The position numbers were made by a program, and so were the translations under genes. The notes under the pieces were generated by a model. That model saw only the letters and a list, made by a program, of their open reading frames with translations. It did no database searches and was not told the origin of the DNA. Positions 42,920-51,085 of a stretch of DNA of 64,000 nt are shown here, piece after piece. The DNA comes from Nitrosospira sp. Nl5 (lineage in GTDB: Bacteria; Pseudomonadota; Gammaproteobacteria; Burkholderiales; Nitrosomonadaceae): contig NZ_FMVQ01000001.1 of the NCBI RefSeq assembly GCF_900102495.1, positions 1 through 64,000 on the forward strand. The letters run 5' to 3'. Numbering within the stretch: position 1 is the first letter of the stretch; each line of letters starts with the position of its first letter.

Positions 42920-43858
42920 ATGAGCAAGGAAGAAATAATTCATCAGGTAAAAATAACTGCTTGTAACGAAGAGTTAAAGAAACTTGAACTCCAATGGGGG
43001 CGGCCTAAATTTACGGCAGACGATGGGTTAGGGCCTTTAGACAATCTCCATCAAGCGGGAGATGCGGTCGTATCGGTAGTAAGTTTTTTCGATAATGAAT
43101 TAGTCAGTATCGGGAGCGGAATTATGATTGGGCCGGGCCTGATGCTTACCGCTACGCATGTTCTTAATGAGTTTCCAAGATCTGGTCCTGGTCCAGTTAT
43201 GCTCACGTTTCTTCCTGAGGGCGCGGCTCGCGCGTGGATTCCCACAGCCACAGTTACTGCTTCAGGAAAGAGCGAGTTCGTGATGAATGATAATAAAGTT
43301 ATATCCGATCTCTCCGTTGTTTCGTGCGGTCTTAACTCCGAGGCTCACATCACGCATCCATTGTCGCTAGCAGCAATTGAGCTATGTCTCCCACTTCCGG
43401 GGCAGAGGCTTTGGGCTGTAGGCTTTCGGCATGGAGCAATCGACTCGGGCGTAGCTCCAATAACACCGCTCGTCAGTTCGGGTTTGGTAACAGCCTGCTA
43501 TCCACATGGTCGGGGTGAGCGCATGAGATCACCGTGCATTGAAGTATCTATGGAAACATTGGGAGGAATGAGCGGTGGTCCAGTATTTAACGAGGGTGGC
43601 CGCTTAATTGGGATTGTCTCCTCATCCTTCGATGGTGGCCCAACTTATGTGACTCTGGTCTGGGATGCTTTGCGGACATCGATTGATAGCTTGCCTCAGG
43701 AAGTCTGGCAAGATCAGCCCACAGGCTTAGCTGAAGGAGTGCAAATGGGCCTCGTCAAAATCAAAGGGCATTTCACAAGCGACGCGGAGAGAAACGTAAG
43801 GATCACCCTATCTGACGAAGAAATGATGCTCCTTGTTTTTACTCAAGGTGGAATTTAA
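42920..43858 (+). CDS. Trypsin-like serine peptidase, stand-alone
   Basis: A 312-residue cytoplasmic-looking protease with the chymotrypsin fold. The catalytic triad is histidine in LTATHVL (about 80), aspartate in ISDLSVV (about 130) and serine in ETLGGMSGGPVF (about 217), with GRLIGIVSSS after it. There is no signal peptide. About 50 residues at the N-terminus and 60 at the C-terminus are additional. Trypsin-like domains are common effectors in bacterial antiphage STAND and Avs systems, where they cut host proteins after activation. Here the protease is separate, between a resolvase and a Gabija-like pair, 2.5 kb from the STAND-ankyrin gene. Whether the two work together is unknown. Confidence 0.85.
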   Translation: MSKEEIIHQVKITACNEELKKLELQWGRPKFTADDGLGPLDNLHQAGDAVVSVVSFFDNELVSIGSGIMIGPGLMLTATHVLNEFPRSGPGPVMLTFLPEGAARAWIPTATVTASGKSEFVMNDNKVISDLSVVSCGLNSEAHITHPLSLAAIELCLPLPGQRLWAVGFRHGAIDSGVAPITPLVSSGLVTACYPHGRGERMRSPCIEVSMETLGGMSGGPVFNEGGRLIGIVSSSFDGGPTYVTLVWDALRTSIDSLPQEVWQDQPTGLAEGVQMGLVKIKGHFTSDAERNVRITLSDEEMMLLVFTQGGI

Positions 43859-44293
43859 GATGCCTAACGTACGATTTATTTCTGTCCTACACTGCGCCAC
43901 GCTACGCGCGCAAGAGGTGCGCTGTACTACAAAATTTGAAATTTTTTCGTCCAGCGCATCTTGGCAAGGGGACCCGCTAGCGCGTCCCCGTTGCATCCCC
44001 CCGGCCATTGGCACAGCTCAGGCATCGAGCCTTCCTGCACCAGCAACCGTTGCGCCGGTCGATCACGCGTCAGGGTAATGACCCCTGACACCCGCCAGTC
44101 AGAGGAGCGTTCCTGCTCCTCCGACACCTCCATGACCGGCGGCGCTTTCGGCCCTTCCTTGGACCCTACCAACCAATGGCGTGCTGCCTTGAAACCAGTA
44201 TCTCCCGAGATCAACCCTGTGCGGATTAAATGCGCAAGGTTGCCTTCCCTGCGCCCAAACCATGCAGTACCTTAATGGCCGATATATCTCCGA
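43859..44293. other. Gap with a possible gene remnant
   Basis: 435 bp between the protease and the helicase gene without a clear gene. On the minus strand an open frame at 43927-44214 (95 residues, containing RVSGVITLTRDRPAQRLL and LCQWPGGCNGDALAGPLAK) is protein-like in composition, but it starts in the middle of a longer open stretch and I cannot name it. It may be a degraded gene of plasmid or transposon origin. No promoter or repeat stands out. Confidence 0.3.
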
Positions 44294-46132
44294 TCACACA
44301 ATGGTAATCTGTTCTTCGTTGAACAACTTCCGCTCGATCAACTCTCGCCGCGCTGTATCCGGATCAGGTGTAAACAACAGAACGCGCAGATTCTCCTCGG
44401 CACGTGAGAAGCTGACATAAGCCAACTTGCGACCTCGCTCACGCTGGCCGTCTGTTGGCTCACCCGCCGTTTGAGGGGTGAGTAGCTTGGTGAAGCTATA
44501 GTTGTTCCAAGCGGCTTCGATATCGTCGTAAACAACCAGTACGTTAGGGTACTCCTCACCTTTTACGCCGTGTTGGGTGCTGTAGTTTGTATTTTTCAAC
44601 ATGAACTTGCAGAACGGCTTCAGGGCGCTCGCATGCATCGAAAAAAAAGAGTCTGCCAGCCAATCCCCTTTCTCCGAACTGTGCTCATCTTCATCGAAGA
44701 TTTCGCTTCTCGGCTCTCTCGCAAGTTGTTCGAGGAAGTGATCTGACATGCTGACTAACTCGTGATCCCGAACGTAAATGAGCGCTTCCTTGGTGAATCC
44801 TTGCGTCCATATTTCGCCCAGCCGCTCAAGGTGCTTCTTCGAAAGCTCCATCATATACCTGAGGCTCTTCTTCGCATTCGGGCCGTTCATGTCGAACGCA
44901 GGGCTATTGGCCCGTAAGATGTCAATGACAGCCCGTTGGTCGCCGTTCGCCTGCGCTGCAACTAAGGGCCAAATCGTTTTGATGAATGGTTTGAGGAGAT
45001 AGTGCTCGCCAGACTCATAGTCATCCTCTGCGCGAGCAGAGGCAAATGGCCCGGTGAATAGGGTCTGCAATTCTGAAAACCCCAGTCGCCGTGCTATCAT
45101 CTGTCGGACGAGAAATAAGCGGGTGACATCATCGCGATTTCTCCAGCCCCAAGCATCAAGCGCACGGTCCATTTGTTCCAATGCACGGTCGACCTGGGGA
45201 TTGGTATACCGCTTACGGTCGCCCTCAGGGTCCTCAGCTTGCACCAAGCGAATCTCAACACTGCCTTCAACTTCTGCGTTTTCACCCGCCGGCATCTGTT
45301 CAACGTCGTCGCGGAACGCATTGAGCAACTTGATTACCGCCCTAGAGCAGCGGAAATTCTCTTTCTTGGTGATCGTCAGACCGCCTTCTGGAGGGCCAAA
45401 CCCAGCGGCTCTGCCGTCGTAAATCTGCTGCCAAGGATCACCAAAATAGCCCACGAGGGGGAGACCTTGGTTGCTGCATATCAGATTGAGACCTGAAACT
45501 ATAGATTCAAAAGTGTCCTGAGCCTCATCAACAAAAATATATGGATACTTCATACCTAATAGCTTGCGCAGATTTTTACGCTCGACGATGAGATATCCGG
45601 CTATTTCTATTACGTCATCGTGACTAAGGGTTCCGCCTACATAATCGCTGTAGGAAGAATTGTCGTAGTTAAATTTAGGGACGTCATCGATACCAGATAG
45701 CGCGCCTTCGTAGCGCTCTACCTGTGTACGCGCTCGTCGAGCTATCTTCGTATTTTTCCCAGAGTCATCCTCGCGTGCCTTGGCTAGAAGGGCTGGTATA
45801 CGATCCTTCTTAAGCGCTAAGCGAATATCATGTTGGAATCGCCCAATCTCTCTCCACAGGAAGCTATGCAGAGTGGTGACCTCATAAAGGTCGTCAAACT
45901 TTAGCCGAGAGCGTATGACATCGACGGCTCTGTTCGTGTAAGTAATGCACGCTACCCTCTGTCCCGCTTGCCGTAGTTTAGGCCCGCTCTCCCTCCCGAT
46001 ATAGGTGAGCGCTTCAATCAGGGAAGTTGTCTTTCCTGATCCCGCTCCGGCAATCAAAGCGAAGTCACGTTCGGCTTTAAGACATTCGGCTACTTCACGG
46101 TCAGCCTCTGTGGGGATTAGGGTTGCCATCAC
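44294..46132 (-). CDS. gajB: UvrD/Rep-type helicase, Gabija GajB-like
   Basis: Superfamily 1 DNA helicase of 612 residues. Walker A is AGAGSGKTTSLIEAL (about 29-37); motif Ia follows in ITYTNRAVDVIRSRL; motif II is YIFVDEAQD (about 204); motif III is VGYFGDPWQQIYDG; motif V is KGEEYPNVLVVYDD; and motif VI is AYVSFSRAEENLRVL. It overlaps the stop of the OLD-nuclease gene by 4 bases, the Gabija gene order (nuclease, then helicase). Known GajB proteins are nearer 500 residues, so this is a long variant. In Gabija, nuclease and helicase jointly sense nucleotide depletion and cleave phage DNA; that role is inferred from the pair. Confidence 0.8.
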   Translation of the reverse strand: MMATLIPTEADREVAECLKAERDFALIAGAGSGKTTSLIEALTYIGRESGPKLRQAGQRVACITYTNRAVDVIRSRLKFDDLYEVTTLHSFLWREIGRFQHDIRLALKKDRIPALLAKAREDDSGKNTKIARRARTQVERYEGALSGIDDVPKFNYDNSSYSDYVGGTLSHDDVIEIAGYLIVERKNLRKLLGMKYPYIFVDEAQDTFESIVSGLNLICSNQGLPLVGYFGDPWQQIYDGRAAGFGPPEGGLTITKKENFRCSRAVIKLLNAFRDDVEQMPAGENAEVEGSVEIRLVQAEDPEGDRKRYTNPQVDRALEQMDRALDAWGWRNRDDVTRLFLVRQMIARRLGFSELQTLFTGPFASARAEDDYESGEHYLLKPFIKTIWPLVAAQANGDQRAVIDILRANSPAFDMNGPNAKKSLRYMMELSKKHLERLGEIWTQGFTKEALIYVRDHELVSMSDHFLEQLAREPRSEIFDEDEHSSEKGDWLADSFFSMHASALKPFCKFMLKNTNYSTQHGVKGEEYPNVLVVYDDIEAAWNNYSFTKLLTPQTAGEPTDGQRERGRKLAYVSFSRAEENLRVLLFTPDPDTARRELIERKLFNEEQITIV

Positions 46133-48195
46133 TCCATCCCCATCTCAGCAGGGCCGTGGAGCTTCGTCTCAAGCCACGTTAGACCTTCCTTAATATAGCT
46201 TGGAACGGCCCATGAGCTGTCGCCTGCTAGTATGCTCATAGCAAAATCCGTTTTTTTGAATTGATCCGACTTGATGCGTTGATAGATCGCCTCGTAAGCT
46301 TCGGCGAGACCTTGCGGGATGGGTTTTCCTAAGTCGATTTTCTTTGCACGCAGCATAGAAAAGTTTTGATAGGCAAAAGCTTCTTCAATGGTTCTGGCTA
46401 GCATGCTCTGGTTGGCTTCGCCTTCACTTACCAGCACCGCAGTTTGAAAACTGATGTATCTCGCTGGTGCGCCAGCACTTTTCTTCGGGGCGTCCAGAGC
46501 TTGAAGCTCCGCAACTGTGGTGACATGCAGTAGTTTTTTTAGCGAAGCGTTAGATGTGAGCGCTTCAGCTTTGTCGCCTCGGCATGTGGCATGATTTCCA
46601 GCTTTTGACACAGAATCCAAGTCAGTAATTATCAAGTAGGGTATGCACAAGAACTTCATCAACTCATCGAAACGATGAGCATAGGCTCCGCCAATCTCCA
46701 AAATAGTTAAGTATGATTGACCTAATCGGCTTGCGCACTTATCTATCATTTCTGGAAGCAGAAGTTTCTCGACTGAGCCTTCCACTAAGATTGCAGCATC
46801 CGCAAAGAAGAGATCGCAGTGCGTGAGTCGCAAATAGCGCTTCAAAAATTCGAGGGCCTGCTCTTCGCTGGCCTTTTGGCCTTCAATATCTACCGGCTTC
46901 GGTTTGAAATCACGCAAGCTATGAACCTGAGTAGCGTTGAGAATCTTGGCACTTTCTGTTACTTCGCCCTTCAGCAGACAGCGACGAAAATAGCGGATTT
47001 TTCCAAACTCAGTGGCCTCCAAAACGTGAGAGGAATGCGTTGTTACCACCAATTGCGGATAAAGAGAGTTCTCCTTCTCGATCCTTGCCGATTGGGATAT
47101 TACCTTCCAAATGTTAGATATAAAGGTCTGCTGCACCTGAGCATGAAGATGAACTTCAGGTTCTTCGATGAATATCATCTGACAAAGAGGGCGATTTTCG
47201 GCGGTCCTTAGCCACTGCGAGTGAAAGTGCCTTGCCTGGATCGCCATGTAGATCAGATTCTTGAAACCCAAGCCATTATATAGCTCAGGCAATTTGTGGT
47301 CCCGGTCGGAGTCCACATAAAGAAGATCGGTACTGCCACGCAGCGCGGTTTCTGGACTAAGTGAGGATACTATCTGTAGCTGACGGTCATTGATCGATGG
47401 CACGCCGAGCCCCTTGATCATCACCATCAAGCCATCAAATTGCTTCTCGTAATGCTCGGTAAGTTGCTTGTTGTTCTCATCAATGACTTGGTGCGCCTCG
47501 GCTGCCGCGTCCGTCTGCTCCAGATTTTTTCGGTAGAAGCTAGCGAAGGCATTCGAAAGGCGATTGCTCCTGCCTCCTTCGTCATCATTGACATTACGTT
47601 GCGCGTCTACAAAATCGACGCGGATGAGAGTTTGAAGGAGAGCCTTACCTTCTCGTTGATCAAGACTCATGGCGACAATCTCACCATCCTTTTTTTCGAG
47701 GGATGCGTATGTTGTTTCGAAATGCCGACCTAAGTTATTGTCTTGAGATAGAAACTCCGAAAGACGTTTGGTAGATTTTCCCCCGTCACCTTGAGGATAT
47801 GCTGAGAGATATGCATCGCGGAGTTTCTCAGGGTCCTTGCTCTTATAGGAAAGACGGACACCAAGTTCCTCAAAATTATCAGTCAAGTTCGGTAGGAGGC
47901 CGAAGGCTCTGCCAAATTCGATCTTATCTGGGTCGATTGCAAACCAGATATCCAGCTCTATCGCAGGCAAATTCTTCCCATTACCTGCGTCGCCGAAACC
48001 GTCAATATCTTTGATTTTAGATACCGAAAAGTCATGGATGCTGAAAATGCGGTCAGCAAGGAAGCTCCTGAATATCGCAGTTGCAGATGTTTTGCCGCTA
48101 TTATTAGGCCCCACAAACACGGTTTCTTTCGCTTCGAGGTCGATTGAAATCTCTTCCAGCCTGCGAAAATTTCGAACCGCAACTCTTTTGATCAT
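46129..48195 (-). CDS. gajA: OLD-family ATP-dependent nuclease, Gabija GajA-like
   Basis: A 688-residue protein with an ABC-type ATPase and a C-terminal TOPRIM nuclease domain. Walker A is FVGPNNSGKTSATAIF (about 30-39); the signature/Walker B region lies near QMIFIEEPEVHLHAQVQQTF. The TOPRIM acidic residues are in LVEGSVEKLLLPE (about 473) and LIITDLDSV (about 523). The C-terminal part beyond is longer than in the GajA proteins I know (about 580 residues). It is the first gene of a coupled pair with a UvrD-like helicase. Retron-linked and other OLD nucleases have similar domains, so a Gabija-like variant is the safest name. Confidence 0.8.
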   Translation of the reverse strand: MIKRVAVRNFRRLEEISIDLEAKETVFVGPNNSGKTSATAIFRSFLADRIFSIHDFSVSKIKDIDGFGDAGNGKNLPAIELDIWFAIDPDKIEFGRAFGLLPNLTDNFEELGVRLSYKSKDPEKLRDAYLSAYPQGDGGKSTKRLSEFLSQDNNLGRHFETTYASLEKKDGEIVAMSLDQREGKALLQTLIRVDFVDAQRNVNDDEGGRSNRLSNAFASFYRKNLEQTDAAAEAHQVIDENNKQLTEHYEKQFDGLMVMIKGLGVPSINDRQLQIVSSLSPETALRGSTDLLYVDSDRDHKLPELYNGLGFKNLIYMAIQARHFHSQWLRTAENRPLCQMIFIEEPEVHLHAQVQQTFISNIWKVISQSARIEKENSLYPQLVVTTHSSHVLEATEFGKIRYFRRCLLKGEVTESAKILNATQVHSLRDFKPKPVDIEGQKASEEQALEFLKRYLRLTHCDLFFADAAILVEGSVEKLLLPEMIDKCASRLGQSYLTILEIGGAYAHRFDELMKFLCIPYLIITDLDSVSKAGNHATCRGDKAEALTSNASLKKLLHVTTVAELQALDAPKKSAGAPARYISFQTAVLVSEGEANQSMLARTIEEAFAYQNFSMLRAKKIDLGKPIPQGLAEAYEAIYQRIKSDQFKKTDFAMSILAGDSSWAVPSYIKEGLTWLETKLHGPAEMGME

Positions 48196-48371
48196 GATTT
48201 TCCCCGAGCGGCTATTAACATTAATCGCGGGTATGCTAGCCTAAAGGTGATTTCGAAGCCAGTTGGTTTGGTTTTAACTTCCACTGGGTATTGTCGGTCA
48301 GGAAAGTCGATTAGAACCTGCCCGTGGATCTTAGATGTTGCCGTGATAAGCTGGGCCAGAGGGAGAGTTTC

Positions 48372-48839
48372 ATGGGGGATGGCTACAATTTTGAGGAATT
48401 GAAGCGTGAGATATTGGCGCGCAGCAGAGCTAGCGATTGGGAGCTCGCCAAGAAAGAATGGCAGCTCGTCGCAATTTCGGAGGCGCACGAGCCCGAAAGG
48501 TGTCTTTGTTCTCACTTCCCCATTATCGAACTTTGCAGCATCTCCAATCGAGTAACTGGCGTATCCGTTGATGTCGGGAACGTCTGCGTGAAGCGCTTTC
48601 TTGGCTTCAGATCAGACTTGATATTCGCATCCCTCAAACGCATCCGAAAAGAGATCCAAGCGAGCGTCGGAACCGACGCGACAGCCTTTTTTTACGAACA
48701 AGGCATCATCAACGACTGGGAGTACCGCTTCCAGCAAAGCACGATGCGGAAGCGGAATCTCAGCGAGGCTCAGATGGCAACCAGAACGAGAATCAATCAG
48801 AAGATCATTGCGTCGATAGGCCGCAGAGGCATTGGTTAG
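48372..48839 (+). CDS. Small cysteine-rich protein next to Gabija, unrecognised
   Basis: A 155-residue protein from ATG 48372 with a GGGAGAG ribosome-binding site. An N-terminal helical part (NFEELKREILARSRASDWEL) leads to a cysteine-rich segment: CLCSHFPIIELCSISNRVTG then VDVGNVCVKRFL, i.e. CxC...C...C, likely a small zinc-binding module. A basic C-terminus (RKRNLSEAQMATRTRINQKI) follows. I have seen similar small proteins near defence genes, but I cannot name a family. It is divergent from gajA with 176 bp between. It might be a transcription factor, a phage-defence accessory or cargo by chance. Confidence 0.6.
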   Translation: MGDGYNFEELKREILARSRASDWELAKKEWQLVAISEAHEPERCLCSHFPIIELCSISNRVTGVSVDVGNVCVKRFLGFRSDLIFASLKRIRKEIQASVGTDATAFFYEQGIINDWEYRFQQSTMRKRNLSEAQMATRTRINQKIIASIGRRGIG

Positions 48840-48963
48840 CAATAAGCACGTTCAGAGGTCAGGGTTGCGAATCACACGACGGTGTATCTGGGACGTTTTG
48901 TGTCCAGCCGTCTTAACACTACTTCCGGCTGAGGTTTACTAACGGTATTCTACTATATTGACG

Positions 48964-48982
48964 ATTGACGTAAACCGTCAAT
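48964..48982. promoter_or_regulatory. Operator-like dyad at the HigBA promoter
   Basis: ATTGACG (48964-48970) and CGTCAAT (48976-48982) form a perfect 7-bp inverted repeat with a 5-base spacer, and a further direct copy ATTGACG lies immediately upstream (48957-48963). TTGACG also fits a -35 box. It lies 18 bp before the toxin start codon, where HigA-type antitoxins bind to repress the operon. Confidence 0.55.
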
Positions 48983-48999
48983 ATGTGATAGGGTTAAGA

Positions 49000-49275
49000 A
49001 TGATAAAGAGCTTTAAATGCCGGAAAACAGAGCGCCTCTTTGAAGGCCAGCATGTTGCGGCATTTTCCGGCTTTAAACGCCAGGCGGAAAAGCGCCTTAG
49101 AATACTGGATGCTGCCGATACGCTTGAAGCGCTGGCTGCTTTACCCAGTAACCGCTTTGAGCGCTTGTCCGGTGACAGGGCGGGACAATACAGCATTCGC
49201 GTCAATCAACAATGGCGTGTATGTTTTACGTGGGACGAAGGCGCGAATGATGTGGAAATTGTGGATTATCACTAA
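49000..49275 (+). CDS. higB: HigB/RelE-type mRNA interferase toxin
   Basis: A 91-residue toxin from ATG 49000 (MIKSFKCRKTERLFEGQHVA). The core has the small RelE fold with AEKRLRILDAADTLEALAAL, GDRAGQYSIRVNQQWRVCFTW and a C-terminal VEIVDYH. The catalytic histidine typical of HigB is in the last segment. An upstream in-frame start at 48958 would run over the operator-like dyad and is unlikely. It precedes the antitoxin gene, the usual higBA order, with 27 bp between. In E. coli and relatives it cuts mRNA on translating ribosomes when HigA is lost. Confidence 0.88.
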   Translation: MIKSFKCRKTERLFEGQHVAAFSGFKRQAEKRLRILDAADTLEALAALPSNRFERLSGDRAGQYSIRVNQQWRVCFTWDEGANDVEIVDYH

Positions 49276-49302
49276 GTTTTATAGAGAGAAAGGTAACGGA
49301 AC

Positions 49303-49605
49303 ATGACGAGAGAAGCTATTCACCCCGGCGAATTTCTTGCTGATGAATTGGAAGAAATTGCTATGACGCGCACAGAGCTTGCGCGGCAGATCGATGTGCC
49401 TGCAAACCGTATCTCGCAGCTTATTCGTGGCAAACGCGACTTGACAGCAGATACAGCTCTACGGTTAGGACGGTTCTTTGGCACCGGCCCGGAGCTGTGG
49501 TTGAACCTGCAAAAAACCTATGAGCTTGATAAGGCGAGAACAGAACTGGGTATAAAAATCCAGAAAATCAATCCGTGGAAACCCCATGAAGAAGTACATA
49601 TTTGA
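49303..49605 (+). CDS. higA: HigA-type antitoxin
   Basis: A 100-residue XRE-family antitoxin. HPGEFLADELEEIAMTRTEL begins a helix-turn-helix (about 10-70: ARQIDVPANRISQLIRGKRD) and GTGPELWLNLQKTYELDKAR is the conserved dimer segment of HigA. It neutralises HigB and represses the operon through the dyad at 48964-48982. The ATG at 49303 follows AAAGGTAACGG. The pair may stabilise the element against loss, a common function on mobile DNA. Confidence 0.9.
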   Translation: MTREAIHPGEFLADELEEIAMTRTELARQIDVPANRISQLIRGKRDLTADTALRLGRFFGTGPELWLNLQKTYELDKARTELGIKIQKINPWKPHEEVHI

Positions 49606-49665
49606 TATTCGGTGTTTATTCTTAACTGGTAGCCGTTTTCTTTTGCGATTTTTTATCCGTCCTAC

Positions 49666-50016
49666 GTGCGTAGCGTGCTGGAACGCTTCCGTCCGCAGAC
49701 TGTAGTCATGTCGCAAAATGAGATATATCCGAAGGCCCAGCATAGCGCGGTTTTGCCGTATTTATATGTATGTACAATTCAGCCTTTAAAGCATGCTTAT
49801 ATCTCGAAAAATTCGGAACGAACTCATGGAGAAATCATAGATTTCGTACATCAAGTGATGAACAATCCCAAAAAATATAAGGACGTTTTTGCAAATTGCA
49901 GCCAAAAAGAGATAGAAAAATTACAAAACGAATTAAAAGAAGACGCTACCGAAATGGGTAGAGCGAGATACAGGACAGGACCCTATCAAATTCACCTGAA
50001 ACTGATAATGTCTTGA
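49666..50016 (+). CDS. Hypothetical protein ahead of the lipoyl-like gene
   Basis: A 116-residue protein from GTG 49666 or, more likely, 102 residues from ATG 49708 (MSQNEIYPKAQHSAVLPYL). It has a helical, charged centre (RTHGEIIDFVHQVMNNPKKY and KEIEKLQNELKEDATEMGRA) and no known motif. It precedes a gene encoding a lipoyl-like domain by 44 bp and is probably cotranscribed. It has AT-rich codon use like its neighbour, unlike the chromosomal genes, consistent with transfer. Function unknown. Confidence 0.5.
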   Translation: MRSVLERFRPQTVVMSQNEIYPKAQHSAVLPYLYVCTIQPLKHAYISKNSERTHGEIIDFVHQVMNNPKKYKDVFANCSQKEIEKLQNELKEDATEMGRARYRTGPYQIHLKLIMS

Positions 50017-50060
50017 ACAGGATTTGCCAGAAGTTTCCTTATAAGCAGCTAGGAGTAAAA

Positions 50061-50651
50061 ATGAAATTTTTATCAGGGTTTGGAAAAGGTGAAGAAAAAT
50101 CCAGCGGGATTAATACCAACGAAAATCTTTCCAACAGCACAATTTATGAGGCAATACCTTTCGTGCTCGCTATGCCAAAACTGACTACCAAACTTTATAA
50201 CACCTTGGCCAAAGACCGCTCATCTTCACAACCCTTCTTTGTTTGGAATGTAAAACCCGGAGACAGGGTAGAACGTAACGCCATCATCGCTGAATTTAAT
50301 CTAAAATCTCAACATCTATTACATAAATCGGTAGCACAGCTTCGCATGCCACATGACGGGATAATTACAGAAACTTCAAAAAACGAAGAATCACCGTATC
50401 TTTTTGCGTTTCAGCCCTTACTCCCTCTTACAAAAGCTTTTCATTATCGTAATAAAAGCCCTCTTAATGGCGAGCAAAAAGATTCGTTGGAATTTTTAAC
50501 ATTTGTAAGACATGCTTATCTAGGTATCACTGAAAAAACATTTTCGGCTGTTAATGATAAAGGTTTACCCGATAATGACGCTAACGATTTTGTTAATGAC
50601 GAACTTGAAAAAATGGGTCAGGCAACGATCATTCCCCTTATAGAGAACTGA
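50061..50651 (+). CDS. Protein with a barrel-sandwich (biotin/lipoyl-like) domain
   Basis: A 196-residue protein from ATG 50061, which has an AGGAG ribosome-binding site at about 50050. PFFVWNVKPGDRVERNAIIA, then AQLRMPHDGIITETSKNEES, has the two half-motifs of a barrel-sandwich hybrid fold (GDxVxxxxxIA and PxDGII) as in biotinyl, lipoyl and HlyD-type domains. There is no lysine in the position that carries biotin or lipoate, so it is unlikely to be modified. N- and C-terminal flanks are unrecognised, and no signal peptide is visible. It looks AT-rich. It may work with the preceding small gene; nothing around it suggests a pathway. Confidence 0.5.
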   Translation: MKFLSGFGKGEEKSSGINTNENLSNSTIYEAIPFVLAMPKLTTKLYNTLAKDRSSSQPFFVWNVKPGDRVERNAIIAEFNLKSQHLLHKSVAQLRMPHDGIITETSKNEESPYLFAFQPLLPLTKAFHYRNKSPLNGEQKDSLEFLTFVRHAYLGITEKTFSAVNDKGLPDNDANDFVNDELEKMGQATIIPLIEN

Positions 50652-50731
50652 CACATCCCAACCAATGCCGACCATACCTATATTAATAAAGTCGTCTGCG
50701 AACTTCCGCCGCTATTTCCGATCATCCACCT

Positions 50732-51085
50732 TTACCTCGCTATCGCTACATAATCCTTCAAAGCATCATCGCATACTTCCCAATCGGGCATATAAGCACT
50801 CATAAACGACTTGAACACTTTGCCATGATTGGGGACAAGCAAATGAACAAGCTCATGCACAATCACGTACTCACCAAGATGACGGGGAACTTCTAAGAGC
50901 TCTGTGTTTAGGGTCAAGCGGCCACGCGTTGAAATAGAAGCCCATTTTTGGGTCATAAGACGCAAGTGTATCTCAGCAAGATTGACATTGATTTTGCTTG
51001 CCCAATGGCGCACAGCCCAACGTAGATCATCCGCATCATCCCAATAAGCTATACTTTTCTTTGTCACAGCGTTTAGCATGATCAC
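50732..51085 (-). CDS. YgjP-type metallopeptidase, type I RM operon
   Basis: A 117-residue M48/DUF45-like zinc protease domain. HELVHLLVPNHGKVFKSFMS supplies HExxH and the downstream histidine, and the flanks (MLNAVTKKSIAYWDDADDL) match the SprT/YgjP fold. It overlaps the hsdR stop by 4 bases and is the last gene of the type I operon. Such peptidases often accompany type I restriction systems, but their role is unknown; a regulatory cleavage of HsdR or another partner has been suggested for other RM-linked proteases. It is short but has an intact active site. Confidence 0.75.
   Translation of the reverse strand: MIMLNAVTKKSIAYWDDADDLRWAVRHWASKINVNLAEIHLRLMTQKWASISTRGRLTLNTELLEVPRHLGEYVIVHELVHLLVPNHGKVFKSFMSAYMPDWEVCDDALKDYVAIAR

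Noticed and set aside
48192..48515. 107-codon minus-strand frame ending at the gajA start
   Set aside because: The 3' part is protein-like and overlaps gajA by 4 bases, but most of it lies on the opposite strand of a better supported gene, and no start codon lies outside that overlap except a GTG giving only 30 residues.
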